Source: Pseudomonadota bacterium (GTDB lineage: Bacteria > Pseudomonadota > Alphaproteobacteria > Acetobacterales > Acetobacteraceae). Taken from it: a stretch of 39,826 nucleotides of DNA. Numbering within the stretch: the first letter of the stretch is position 1; every line of letters begins with the position of its first letter. Below are positions 31,393-39,712 of the stretch, in pieces. The DNA lies in the NCBI GenBank assembly GCA_021798915.1, contig JAJZBM010000026.1, forward strand, positions 1 through 39,826, read 5' to 3'. The notes under the pieces were generated by a model. It had not been told where the DNA came from. It did no database searches and worked only from the letters and a program-made list of their open reading frames with translations. The position numbers were made by a program, and so were the translations under genes.

Positions 31393-32316
31393 TTATCGCG
31401 CGAAAGCGAGCGCAAGGCCGGGTTCCGGCCAAATCATGGTAGCGAGCTGGCCGGTGCCGGAGAGCGTGATATAGGCGGTGCGCAAATCGGGACCGCCGAA
31501 GCAGATATTGGTCGGATAGGCCTCCGGCATCTTCACTTGGCGCGCCACCGCACCATGCGGCGTGATTTCGGTGATGTGGCCGGTATTGAGGGTCGCGACC
31601 GCGATATTGCCGGACGCCATCACGGCGAGGCTGTCGAAACGCTGAAACCCGGGCAGACCGGCAATCAACCGCCCGCCATGCGGCGAGAGCGGAAAAGGCT
31701 GCTTGCGCGCAACCCCGGGGGCGTCGAGATCGAACGCCCAGAGCCGCGCGGTTTCGGTCTCCGCGACATAGACGGTCTTGCCATCCGGCGACAGGCCGAT
31801 GCCGTTCGGGGTCAGCACCGGATAGGCGATCTCGGTGATGAAACTGCCATCGGCGCAGGCGTAATAGACGCCGCCATGGTCGCGGTCCTCGGCGCGCACT
31901 TTGCCGAGATCGGTGAAATAGAATCCGCCCTCGGTATCGAATACGATGTCGTTCGGCCCCCGCAATTGGCGCGCGCCACAGCGGTCATAGAGCCTGGTCA
32001 CAGCACCGCTCGCCGGATCGATGCGCTCGATGCGCCCGCCGGCATAGGTCTTCGCCTGCGCGACCGGCAACGTCAGCCCGGCGCGCTCGGCCCATTCGAA
32101 GCCGCCATTGTTGCAGAGATAATACGCCCTGTCCGGCCCCACCGCGAGGCCGTTGGGCCCGCCGCCGGTCTCGGCGATCACCGTCACGGTGCCGTCGGGC
32201 GCGACGCGGCTCACCGTGCCGCGGGCGATCTCGACCAGCGCCACCGAACCATCGGCGAGCGCCACCGGCCCCTCCGGAAAGCGCAGGCCCCGCGCCATGA
32301 TCCCGATCTGCTCCAT
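31393..32316 (-). CDS. SMP-30/gluconolactonase-family sugar-lactone hydrolase
   Basis: This 307-residue six-bladed beta-propeller belongs to the SMP-30/LRE family, whose members open sugar lactones. Metal-site positions are visible: E15 in LRFPEGP, N55 in GGPNGLAV, the RGPNDIVFD motif and the Asp in RFDSLAVM. The repeated blade pattern (DGTVTVIAETGG, DTEGGFYFTDLG, SPDGKTVYVAET) supports the fold. The start at 32316 is preceded by GGGGAGAAAACG. It is divergent from a five-gene Liv-type transporter, sharing a 128-bp control region, which suggests that the transporter imports the lactone, its acid product or a related compound. The actual substrate is not known. Confidence 0.87.
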   Translation of the reverse strand: MEQIGIMARGLRFPEGPVALADGSVALVEIARGTVSRVAPDGTVTVIAETGGGPNGLAVGPDRAYYLCNNGGFEWAERAGLTLPVAQAKTYAGGRIERIDPASGAVTRLYDRCGARQLRGPNDIVFDTEGGFYFTDLGKVRAEDRDHGGVYYACADGSFITEIAYPVLTPNGIGLSPDGKTVYVAETETARLWAFDLDAPGVARKQPFPLSPHGGRLIAGLPGFQRFDSLAVMASGNIAVATLNTGHITEITPHGAVARQVKMPEAYPTNICFGGPDLRTAYITLSGTGQLATMIWPEPGLALAFAR

Positions 32317-32444
32317 CAGCGTTTTCTCCCCAGGGTGTTATCGACGAGCGATGATTGATTGACGGGCGAGAGAGTATCCGATTTGTTGGACGCGAAAAGG
32401 GGGCGCCGATGTCGTGCCGCCAAAGCAGGGGGAAACGAGGCAAC
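32317..32444. promoter_or_regulatory. Divergent control region, lactonase / Liv-type transporter
   Basis: This 128-bp gap must hold promoters for both directions. It contains short repeats (ATGATTGATTGACGG, 32350-32364) and TCCGATTTGTTGGA (32378-32391), whose TCC and GGA ends are symmetric. No regulator gene is adjacent and I cannot place -35 and -10 boxes with confidence. Confidence 0.3.
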
Positions 32445-33575
32445 ATGACCAGGATTTCACGCCGCACGCTGCTCGCCGCGAGCGCCTTGCCGCTCGCCGG
32501 CAGCTTTCTCGCTCCACGCAGCGCTCGGGCCGAGGAGGCTTACATCCTCGGCACGCTGTTCCCGATGGCCGGGCCGAATGCCGAATACGGCACGATTTTC
32601 ACCGCTGGTGCTGCGATGGCGATCAAGCATGCGAGCGCCGACAAGATGCTGTCGCGGCCCCTGGTGCTGCGCGCCGAGGATAGTGAGGGCACGCCGCAAG
32701 GCGGCGCCGTCGGGATGAACAAGCTCGTCAATGTCGATCACGCGCTCTACGTCCTGGTCGGCTTCACCGGGGTTTCCAAGGCGGCGGCGCCGATCGGCGC
32801 GCGCGCCAAGGTGATTTTGGTCAATGGCGGCGGCGTCGGCCCCGATCTCGCCGGGCTTTCGCCCTATTACTGGAACGTGATCCCGCTGGTGCCGGACGAG
32901 ATCAAGGTTCTGACCCCGTTCCTGATCGCGCGCCAACTGCGCCGCGTCGCCCTCATCTATGTCAACGACCCCTTCGGCAACGGGCTTTACAAGGCGCTGA
33001 AGACCGATCTCACCGCCGCTGGCGGCGAGATCGTCGCCGCCGACGCGATCTCGCCGGCCGATCAGCAATTCTCCGCGATCGCCGCGCGCATCCGCACCCT
33101 GTCGCCGGACGCCGTCTATTTCGCCTCCTACGGCGCGCAGCAGGCGCAAATCATCAAGCAGTTGCGCGATGCCGGCATCGGCCAGCAATTATTGACCTAT
33201 TCCGGCGCCGCCATCCCCTCGGTGCGCAATCTGCCGGAGGCGGAGGGTCTGATCCTCACCGCCCAGGCCGCCGATTGGACCGTGGACGACCCGATCACCC
33301 AGCGCTTCGTCACCGATTGGCGCGCGCAATATGGCAGCGATCCCACCCCCTATCATCAGAATTACTACAACGCGGTGCGGCTATTCGCGCTTCTCGCGCA
33401 ACAATTGGAGAAAGCAGGAAAGCCGGTCGACGGCGATGCGCTGCGCGCCGCTCTGCTCGCGACGCGCCGTTTCGCCCTCGTCGGCGGCGAGGGCGTGTTC
33501 GACGATCTCGGCGATATTTCGATGAAAATCGTCGTCAACACGCTCAAATCCGGCAAGCTCGTCGCAATCGGCTAA
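32445..33575 (+). CDS. ABC transporter substrate-binding protein, branched-chain amino acid (Liv) type
   Basis: The 376-residue periplasmic binding protein starts with a Tat-type signal (SRRTLLAASALPLAGSFLA, cleavage after SARA near residue 30) and continues with the type I fold of the leucine/amide-binding family: ILGTLFPMAGPNAEYG, GAVGMNKLVNVDHALYVLVG, VALIYVNDPFGNGLYKAL and DAVYFASYGAQQAQIIKQL. I chose the ATG at 32445 because the twin-arginine motif lies at the right distance from it and GAGG precedes it. It is the first gene of a complete five-gene operon. Proteins of this family bind amino acids, amides, aromatic acids or other carboxylates, so leucine is not assured. The divergent lactonase hints at a sugar-acid or lactone ligand. 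Confidence 0.88.
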   Translation: MTRISRRTLLAASALPLAGSFLAPRSARAEEAYILGTLFPMAGPNAEYGTIFTAGAAMAIKHASADKMLSRPLVLRAEDSEGTPQGGAVGMNKLVNVDHALYVLVGFTGVSKAAAPIGARAKVILVNGGGVGPDLAGLSPYYWNVIPLVPDEIKVLTPFLIARQLRRVALIYVNDPFGNGLYKALKTDLTAAGGEIVAADAISPADQQFSAIAARIRTLSPDAVYFASYGAQQAQIIKQLRDAGIGQQLLTYSGAAIPSVRNLPEAEGLILTAQAADWTVDDPITQRFVTDWRAQYGSDPTPYHQNYYNAVRLFALLAQQLEKAGKPVDGDALRAALLATRRFALVGGEGVFDDLGDISMKIVVNTLKSGKLVAIG

Positions 33576-33581
33576 CGGTTT

Positions 33582-34451
33582 ATGCTGGTTTTGCAATTGC
33601 TGGTCTCGGGCATCGAGACCGGCGCCCTTTATGCGCTGACCGCGGCCGGGTTCGCGCTGATTTTCGGCGCGACACGGATTTTCCATTTCGCCCATGGCGC
33701 GACCTATGCGCTGGCCGGCTATGCCTTCGTCTTCGCGAGCCGCCTCGGCCTTACCTGGCCGCTCGGCGGCCTGCTCGCCCTCCTCGTCGCGGTGGGCTTC
33801 GGGCTCTTTCTCGAAGCCGCGGTCTATCGGCCGATCCAGCGCCATCACGGCGCCTTCTTCACCATTTTCGTCGCCGCTTTCGGCGTCGTCATCGTCGTCC
33901 AGAGTCTGATCGAGCTTTCCTTCGGCCGTGCTTTCGTCGCCATCTCGACGCCGCTGACCCGCGCCCATGAAATTCTGCCCGGGCTCTATATCGCGCGGGT
34001 GTTCTGGCTCGCGATCGTCGTCGCCAGTCTCGTTTTCGTCTCACTCGGGGCGTTTCTCGCCCGCACCCGGGCCGGGATCGGGCTCCGGGCGCTGTCGGAA
34101 AACCCTGATCTCCTGCGCGCCTTCGGGCTTTCGGCGCGGCGGCTCTCGGCGCTCGCCTTCGCGCTCGGCTCGGCGCTCGCAGTGCCGGGCGCGGTGCTCG
34201 GCGCCGCGACCACCGGCCTCTCGCCGGCGGTCGGCGCGCATGTCATGCTGATCAGCCTCGCCGCCTCCGTCGTCGGCGGCATCGGCAGTCTGCGCGGCGC
34301 GGCGCTGGCCGGGCTTCTGCTCGGCATCGTCGAAACCCTGGTGGTCGCCTTTCTCGACACTCAATGGAGCGAGGCCGCCGGCTTCGTCGTGCTTTTCGTC
34401 TTCATCCTGTTCCGCCCGAGCGGATTATTCGGCGCGGCGGTGGCGCGATGA
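33582..34451 (+). CDS. livH: ABC transporter permease, LivH type
   Basis: The 289-residue integral membrane protein has about eight hydrophobic helices and the LivH hallmarks near its start (LLVSGIETGALYALTAAGFALIFGATRIFHFAHGATYALAGY) shown here only in part: SGIETGALYALTAAG and FHFAHGATYAL. The cytoplasmic coupling loop RTRAGIGLRALSENPDLLRA contacts the ATPase. The C-terminal part contains SVVGGIGSLRGAALAGLLLG, typical of the family. It starts six bases after the binding-protein stop and its TGA overlaps the next ATG (34448-34451), so the operon is translationally coupled. Confidence 0.92.
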   Translation: MLVLQLLVSGIETGALYALTAAGFALIFGATRIFHFAHGATYALAGYAFVFASRLGLTWPLGGLLALLVAVGFGLFLEAAVYRPIQRHHGAFFTIFVAAFGVVIVVQSLIELSFGRAFVAISTPLTRAHEILPGLYIARVFWLAIVVASLVFVSLGAFLARTRAGIGLRALSENPDLLRAFGLSARRLSALAFALGSALAVPGAVLGAATTGLSPAVGAHVMLISLAASVVGGIGSLRGAALAGLLLGIVETLVVAFLDTQWSEAAGFVVLFVFILFRPSGLFGAAVAR

Positions 34452-35326
34452 TCGCCTATCTGCTCAACCTCGCCCAACTCGCCGCGATCTTCGGCCTGCT
34501 CAGCGTGAGCCTCAACATCCTGATCGGTTATGGCGGGATTTTCAGTGTCGCGCACGCGGTGTTTTTCGGCCTCGGCGCCTATGCCGGGGCGCATGTCGCG
34601 CTCGATCTCGCGCCCGATATCCTGCTCGCCGCCCTCGCCGCCGCCCTGATCGCCGGGGTGTTTTCAGCGCTGCTGGCGCTGCCGGCGCTGCGCGTGCGGG
34701 GCGAATATTTCGTCATCGCCAGTCTCGGCCTGCAAATGCTGGCGACCACCGTGTTCACCGAGGCGAGCGATGTCACCGGCGGCCTTGGCGGGCTGGTCGG
34801 CATTCCGCCGCCGACATTGTTCGGCGTCTCGCTCGCCGATCCGCTGGTATTCCTGCTGGTATGCCTCGGCGCCCTCGCCCTCGCCCTCGCCGTCGTGCGC
34901 CTGCTCATGCGCGGGAGCTTCGGCCGCGCGCTGATGGCGCTTCGCGATTCCGAGAGTGCGGCAGAAGCGCTCGGCAAGAACGTCCCCCTGCTCAAGACCC
35001 TCGCGGTGCTGCTCGGCGGCGCGGGCGCGGGCATCGCCGGTGCGCTGTTCGCGTTTCAGGAAGCCTTCGTCAATGTCGAGAGTTTCACACTCGATCAATC
35101 GGTGCTGATCATGGCGATGGTGATCATCGGCGGCGCCGGGACACTCGCCGGCCCGCTGATCGGCACGGTGCTGCTGCTCGCTCTTCCCGCCGCGCTGACC
35201 TTCATCCCCGGCCTGCCGCCGACCGATATCGGCGCGGTGCAGCAACTGATTTACGGCCTGGCGATGACCTTGCTGATGATCTTCCGCCCCGCCGGTCTCG
35301 CCGGGCGAAGGGCGGGGCAACGATGA
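34448..35326 (+). CDS. livM: ABC transporter permease, LivM type
   Basis: The 292-residue partner permease has the LivM pattern: LSVSLNILIGYGGIFSVAHA in the first helices, FGLGAYAGAH, the coupling-loop FGRALMALRDSESAAEALG, and IIGGAGTLAGPLIG near the C-terminus. About eight to nine hydrophobic helices are seen. It forms the transmembrane heterodimer with the preceding LivH. The ATG at 34448 overlaps the livH stop and its own TGA overlaps the livG ATG (35323-35326). The frame is open further upstream inside livH, but that part is not coding. Confidence 0.92.
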   Translation: MIAYLLNLAQLAAIFGLLSVSLNILIGYGGIFSVAHAVFFGLGAYAGAHVALDLAPDILLAALAAALIAGVFSALLALPALRVRGEYFVIASLGLQMLATTVFTEASDVTGGLGGLVGIPPPTLFGVSLADPLVFLLVCLGALALALAVVRLLMRGSFGRALMALRDSESAAEALGKNVPLLKTLAVLLGGAGAGIAGALFAFQEAFVNVESFTLDQSVLIMAMVIIGGAGTLAGPLIGTVLLLALPAALTFIPGLPPTDIGAVQQLIYGLAMTLLMIFRPAGLAGRRAGQR

Positions 35327-36057
35327 GCGCGCTTTTGTCGATGCGTGGCCTGACCAGGCGGTTCGGTGGCATCGCCGCGGTGGACGGGGTCGATCTCGAT
35401 CTCGCGCCCGGCATCATCACCGCGCTGATCGGCCCCAACGGCGCCGGCAAGACGACGCTGTTCAACCTCATCACCGGCCATCTCACACCGGATGCCGGCA
35501 GCGTCGCGCTCGCGGGGCACATGATCGGCCGGCGGGCGCCGCACCATATCGCCCGTCTCGGCATCGCGCGGAGTTTTCAGGATTTGCGGCTTTTCGCGCG
35601 CATGTCGGTGCGCGACAATGTTCTGTGCGCGACCGAACCGGCCTCGTGGTTCTGGCAGCCGGGCGGCAAGGCGGCGCGAAAGGCGCGCGCCGAGCGGGCG
35701 CTGGCGGCGACCGGGCTCGAAGCCCTGGCTCGCGCCGACGCCGCCGATCTCGCCTATGCCGAGCGCAAATTCCTCTCGCTCGCCCGCATCCTCGCGACCG
35801 GAGCGCGCATCTGGCTGCTCGACGAACCCGCCTCCGGCCTCGACCCCGCCTCGCGGGCGCGGTTTTCGGCGCTGCTCCGCGATGCCGTCGCGGATGGTGT
35901 CACCATCTGCCTCATCGAGCATAATCTCGACATCGTCATCGAACTCGCCGACCGCATCGCCTTTCTCGACCAGGGCCGCAAACTCGCCGAGGGCGATCCG
36001 GCAACGATCCTCGCCGATCCCCATCTCGCTGCGATCTATTTCGGCGAACGGGCATGA
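35323..36057 (+). CDS. livG: ABC transporter ATP-binding protein, LivG type, with altered signature motif
   Basis: The 244-residue ATPase has the Walker A GPNGAGKTT (K43), the Q-loop region ARSFQDLRLF, Walker B IWLLDEPASGLDP, and the switch His in CLIEHNLDIV. In place of the usual LSxGQ signature it reads LAYAE (143-147), followed by RKFLSLARIL where RRLEIARAL is expected. The Gly and Gln that contact the gamma-phosphate are therefore changed. The partner LivF has a normal LSGGQ, so one of the two composite ATP sites is likely weak. The gene overlaps both neighbours by ATGA. Confidence 0.92.
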   Translation: MSALLSMRGLTRRFGGIAAVDGVDLDLAPGIITALIGPNGAGKTTLFNLITGHLTPDAGSVALAGHMIGRRAPHHIARLGIARSFQDLRLFARMSVRDNVLCATEPASWFWQPGGKAARKARAERALAATGLEALARADAADLAYAERKFLSLARILATGARIWLLDEPASGLDPASRARFSALLRDAVADGVTICLIEHNLDIVIELADRIAFLDQGRKLAEGDPATILADPHLAAIYFGERA

Positions 36058-36764
36058 GCACCGAGGCACTGTCGGCGCGCGGCATCACCGCCGGCTATGG
36101 CGGGCGGGCGGTGCTCGCCGGCGTCGATCTCGCGCTCGGCGCCGGTGAGGTTCTCTCCCTCATCGGCCATAACGGGGCGGGAAAATCGACCCTGCTCCGC
36201 GTTTTGTTCGGCCTCCATCCGGCGGCGGCGGGCGAGATCCGGCTCGATGGCCGCGCCCTCCGCCCCGAGCCCGCAGCGCTGGCCGCCGCCGGCGTCGCCT
36301 TCGTCCCCGAGGGGCGCGGCGTCTTTCCCGGGCTCACGGTCGCCGAGAATTTCGCCCTCGCCCTCTGGTCGGCGCGGCTGGCAGGACAGGAAGCAAAGAC
36401 GCGGATCGACGAGGTGCTCGGCGTTCTGCCGGCGATCGCCGGGTTCTACGGCCGCCGCGCCGGCACGCTTTCCGGCGGGCAGCAGCAGATGGTCTCGATC
36501 GGCCGCGCGCTCCTTTCACGCCCGCGCATTCTGCTGCTCGACGAGCCTTCGATCGGGCTCGCGCCGAAAACGTTTCAGGAATTGCTGCGTCCGCTCCGCG
36601 CCTTGCAACGCGCGCGCGCGATGACGGTATTACTCGTCGAACAGAACATCGCCGAGGCCTTCGCGGTTTCCGATCGCGTCGCGGTGCTCAAATCCGGGCG
36701 CATCGTGTTCGCCGGCGTGCCCGCCGATCTCGCCGATCATGCCCGCCTGATGGCACTGTTCTGA
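36054..36764 (+). CDS. livF: ABC transporter ATP-binding protein, LivF type
   Basis: The 236-residue ATPase contains Walker A GHNGAGKST (K44), the canonical signature GTLSGGQQQMVSIGRAL, Walker B ILLLDEPSIGLAPK, and the switch segment LLVEQNIAEAF. The IGLAPK ending after Walker B is typical of LivF as opposed to LivG. It closes the five-gene transporter operon. It begins inside the livG stop codon (ATGA, 36054-36057) and ends 18 bases from the convergent GDP-mannose enzyme gene; I see no clear terminator between them. Confidence 0.94.
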   Translation: MSTEALSARGITAGYGGRAVLAGVDLALGAGEVLSLIGHNGAGKSTLLRVLFGLHPAAAGEIRLDGRALRPEPAALAAAGVAFVPEGRGVFPGLTVAENFALALWSARLAGQEAKTRIDEVLGVLPAIAGFYGRRAGTLSGGQQQMVSIGRALLSRPRILLLDEPSIGLAPKTFQELLRPLRALQRARAMTVLLVEQNIAEAFAVSDRVAVLKSGRIVFAGVPADLADHARLMALF

Positions 36765-36782
36765 CGCCGCAAGTGGGAAAGT

Positions 36783-38252
36783 TCAGGCGCGACCGTAGGT
36801 ATCATCGAAGCGGACGATGTCGTCCTCGCCGAGATAGGCGCCGGATTGCACTTCGATCAGGGTGAGCGGGATGCGGCCGGGGTTTTCCAGCCGGTGCATG
36901 GTGCCGAGCGGCAGATAGATACTCTCGTTCTCGCGCACCAGAATCTGCGCGTCATCGCGGGTCACCAGCGCCGTGCCGTTCACCACCACCCAGTGTTCGG
37001 CGCGATGAAAATGCTTCTGGAGCGAAAGTTTATGGCCCGGCGAAACGACGATGCGCTTGACCTGAAAACGGTCACCCTGGATCAGGCTCTCATAAAATCC
37101 CCAGGGCCGATAGCAGCGGTTATGCGCGACCGCTTCCGTCCGTCCCGCGGCGCGCAGGCGATCGACGACTTTTTTCACGTCCTGCGCATGATCGCGATGG
37201 AGCGCGAGCACCGCGTCCTCGGTCACCACCACCACCGCGTTTTCGAGCCCGACCACGGCGGTCAGCATGCCATCGCTCCGCACATAGCAATCCCGTGCCG
37301 ATTCGAGCAGCACGTCACCGATAGCGACATTGCCGGCGGCGTCCTTGTCGCCCAGATCCCAGAGCGCGCTCCAGCTCCCGACATCCGACCAGCCGAGATC
37401 GGCCGGCACCACCGCGGCGTTGCGGGTGCGCTCGGCAACGGCGTGATCGAGGCTGATCGCCGGCGCGGCGGCAAAGGCCTCGGCCTCCAGCCGGAGGAAA
37501 TCGAGATCCGCCCGCCGCCCGGCGACCGCCGCGCGCACCGCCGCCAGAACCGCGGGCGCGTGTTCCTCCATCTCCGCGATCAGGCGCGCGGCGGTAAAGA
37601 GGAACATGCCGGAATTCCACAAATGCCGGCCCGAGCGCACGAAAAGAGCCGCGGTCTCCGCATCCGGCTTCTCGACGAAGCGGGCGAGGTCATGGGCGCC
37701 AGCGATGCCGGCGAGCGGCGCCCCGATCTCGATATAGCCATAGCCGGTCTCGGGCGCGGTCGGCTTCATGCCGAAGGTCACGATCCGCCCGCTCCGCGCC
37801 GCCGCGACCGCCGGCACCAAAGCCGCCCGCAGCGCCGCGAGATCGGTGATCGCGGCATCGGCAGCCATCATCCAGAGGACCGCGTCCGGGTTCTCCTCGG
37901 CGACGAGGAGGGAGGCGGCGGCGATGGCGGGTGCGCTGTTGCGTCCTACCGGCTCGAGGAGGATACGCGCCTTCTCGCGCCCATCCTGGCGCAACTGTTC
38001 GGCGATCAGGAAGCGATGCTCCTGATTGCAGACGACGATCGGCGGCGCGAAGCCTGACCCGTCGGCGCGCCGCGCCGTCTCCTGCAACAGCGAATGGGCG
38101 GAAATCAGGGGCCAGTATTGCTTCGGATAACTCTCGCGCGAGACCGGCCAAAGCCGCGTCCCCGAACCACCCGAAAGGATCACCGGAACGATCGGCGCCA
38201 ATGTGTCGGCGGCAACGGCGGCCGGAGCGGCAGCGTCGTAATCGGCGGTCAT
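36783..38252 (-). CDS. Bifunctional mannose-1-phosphate guanylyltransferase / mannose-6-phosphate isomerase
   Basis: This AlgA/XanB/ManC-type enzyme makes GDP-mannose for exopolysaccharide or LPS. The 489-residue product has an extended Ala-rich N-terminus, then the nucleotidyltransferase domain (about residues 20-300) with ILSGGSGTRLWPVSRESYPK, TGYGYIEIG and RFVEKP, and a C-terminal cupin-type isomerase domain with YRPWGFYESL, LSLQKHFHRAEHW and GTMHRLENPG. One oddity: where relatives have a PADH motif, this protein reads MMAADAAI, without the His. The start at 38252 is preceded by AGGGAATCG. It lies 131 bases downstream of the glycosyltransferase gene on the same strand, which points to a polysaccharide locus. 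Confidence 0.93.
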   Translation of the reverse strand: MTADYDAAAPAAVAADTLAPIVPVILSGGSGTRLWPVSRESYPKQYWPLISAHSLLQETARRADGSGFAPPIVVCNQEHRFLIAEQLRQDGREKARILLEPVGRNSAPAIAAASLLVAEENPDAVLWMMAADAAITDLAALRAALVPAVAAARSGRIVTFGMKPTAPETGYGYIEIGAPLAGIAGAHDLARFVEKPDAETAALFVRSGRHLWNSGMFLFTAARLIAEMEEHAPAVLAAVRAAVAGRRADLDFLRLEAEAFAAAPAISLDHAVAERTRNAAVVPADLGWSDVGSWSALWDLGDKDAAGNVAIGDVLLESARDCYVRSDGMLTAVVGLENAVVVVTEDAVLALHRDHAQDVKKVVDRLRAAGRTEAVAHNRCYRPWGFYESLIQGDRFQVKRIVVSPGHKLSLQKHFHRAEHWVVVNGTALVTRDDAQILVRENESIYLPLGTMHRLENPGRIPLTLIEVQSGAYLGEDDIVRFDDTYGRA

Positions 38253-38383
38253 GGAACGATTCCCTGTCTCAGGCTTCGATATCTCTGGCGAGGGTTATAT
38301 CATCGCATGCGGTCGTTACGAAATTGTTCCGCGGCGACACCTCTCTGAACGTGAACGCGGTGGAGAGAAAGCCGAATGGCGCG
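38253..38383 (-). promoter_or_regulatory. Upstream region of the GDP-mannose enzyme gene, possible promoter
   Basis: This 131-bp gap separates the glycosyltransferase stop from the guanylyltransferase start. On the minus strand it has a good -10-like TATAAC (38299-38294), but the region 17 bases before it (TTTCGT) fits a -35 box poorly. It is more AT-rich than the flanking genes, as expected for a promoter. Confidence 0.3.
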
Positions 38384-39712
38384 CTATCGGTGGTTTTCGC
38401 CGCCCTGGCGTTCGCGGAGCGCCGTGATGACCTGCCGGAGATAGGCCGCCTGCCGAGCACGAAGGGTCTTGCCAGCCCCGAGGCGGGCGGCGGCAAGGCG
38501 GTGCAGGCGGCGGATCTCCCCGGCGTGGCGGGCGGGATCGGTGCGCGCGGTGACGCTCGCGTCATGGCGGCGATGGAGATTGAGCGGCGAGGCGACATAA
38601 GCGACGCTGCCGCCGCTTGGCGCCGCCCCCACCCCGGTCAGGGCCCCGGTCAGGGCTTCGAGATAGAGCCGCCAGTCGCCGGCGAGGGCAAAGCGCGTGA
38701 GATCGTCACCGGCGCCGTCGAATGCCGCGAGCAATGCGCGCCTCCGCCACAGCACGGCGGAAGCGTTGAGGATCAGGTTGCGCTCGGCGAGGAAACGGCG
38801 GGCGAAGCCACGCGCCGAGAACACGTCATCGGCGCCGAGCGCGCCCACGCCGGCACATTCGGCGCAATAATCACGGTAGCTCGGGAACAGCGTCCGATCC
38901 TCGGCATCGATCGCCCGGCTGTCGGAGAAGGCAAAAACCGCATCCGGCGCGCCGGCGAGGCTATGCGCGAGTTTTTCGAGGAATTGCGGCTCGGCGGCAT
39001 CGTCGGCCTCGGCGATCCAGAGAAATTCCCCGCGTGCGACCTCGGCGGCGCGCCGCCATTGGGCGAATACCGAGCCCGAGGGGCGCGCATTGGCGATGAC
39101 ACGGATGTCGCGCTGCCACTCCCGGGCGGTGGCCTCGGCGATGGCGATGCTGTCATCGCTCGAGGCGTCATCGAGAACGATCACTTCGCGCACCGGATAG
39201 GTCTGGCCGAAAATCGCGGCGAGGCGGGCGCGCAGGAAACGCGCGTAGTTGAAATTCGGCACCACCACCGAAATGCCGACCAGATCCGGCAGGGCGAGCG
39301 AGAGGAGACCGCCGGCATAGGCGCCGAAGGCACTCTTCGCGGCCGAAGCGGCGCCGCGGCGCTGGCGCTCGTCATCGCTCGGCAACGTCTTGGTGAGCGT
39401 GAGCAGGGCGCGCGCCATCGCCTCACCATCCGCGAACGGCACCACCTCGCCCGCCGCCTCGCGCCGGATGAACTCCGCCGCGCCACCGCTGTCAGCGAAC
39501 GCGATCACCGGAATCCCGGCGGCGGCGGCCTCGAGCATCACCGAGGGGTAAGGATCTTCCCGCGACGGCAGCAGCAATGCGTCGGCGGCCGAGAGCCAGG
39601 CGGCGACATCATCGCGAAAGCCCGGGAAATGACAGGTGCCGCTCGCCGTCGCGGCCTCGATCTCGGGGCCGAGATAGGTTTCGAGCTGGCGGTCGATGCG
39701 CCCGGACCTGCT
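38384..39712 (-). CDS. GT4-GT2 glycosyltransferase, 5'-truncated (probable gene fragment)
   Basis: The reading frame encodes the end of a GT4 glycosyltransferase domain fused to a complete GT2 domain. The GT4 part has HFPGFRDDVAAWLSAADAL, the nucleotide-sugar motif PSREDPYPSVMLEAAAAGIP and PFADGEAMARALL. The GT2 part starts near 39290 with SVVVPNFNYARFLRARL and has VIVLDDASSDDS and EFLWIAEADDAAE (the DxD-like site). A full GT4 domain would need over 150 further N-terminal residues, but an in-frame stop occurs at 39713-39715 and sequence resembling GT4 ceases near there. No ATG or GTG start exists in the GT4 remnant; the first candidate is a TTG at 39577. It was probably part of an exopolysaccharide locus with the next gene. 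Confidence 0.75.
   Translation of the reverse strand, partial: SRSGRIDRQLETYLGPEIEAATASGTCHFPGFRDDVAAWLSAADALLLPSREDPYPSVMLEAAAAGIPVIAFADSGGAAEFIRREAAGEVVPFADGEAMARALLTLTKTLPSDDERQRRGAASAAKSAFGAYAGGLLSLALPDLVGISVVVPNFNYARFLRARLAAIFGQTYPVREVIVLDDASSDDSIAIAEATAREWQRDIRVIANARPSGSVFAQWRRAAEVARGEFLWIAEADDAAEPQFLEKLAHSLAGAPDAVFAFSDSRAIDAEDRTLFPSYRDYCAECAGVGALGADDVFSARGFARRFLAERNLILNASAVLWRRRALLAAFDGAGDDLTRFALAGDWRLYLEALTGALTGVGAAPSGGSVAYVASPLNLHRRHDASVTARTDPARHAGEIRRLHRLAAARLGAGKTLRARQAAYLRQVITALRERQGGENHR

Noticed and set aside
36846-38057. Plus-strand frame of 403 codons opposite the GDP-mannose enzyme
   Set aside because: Arg/His-rich shadow without domain features; the minus strand carries a full bifunctional enzyme.
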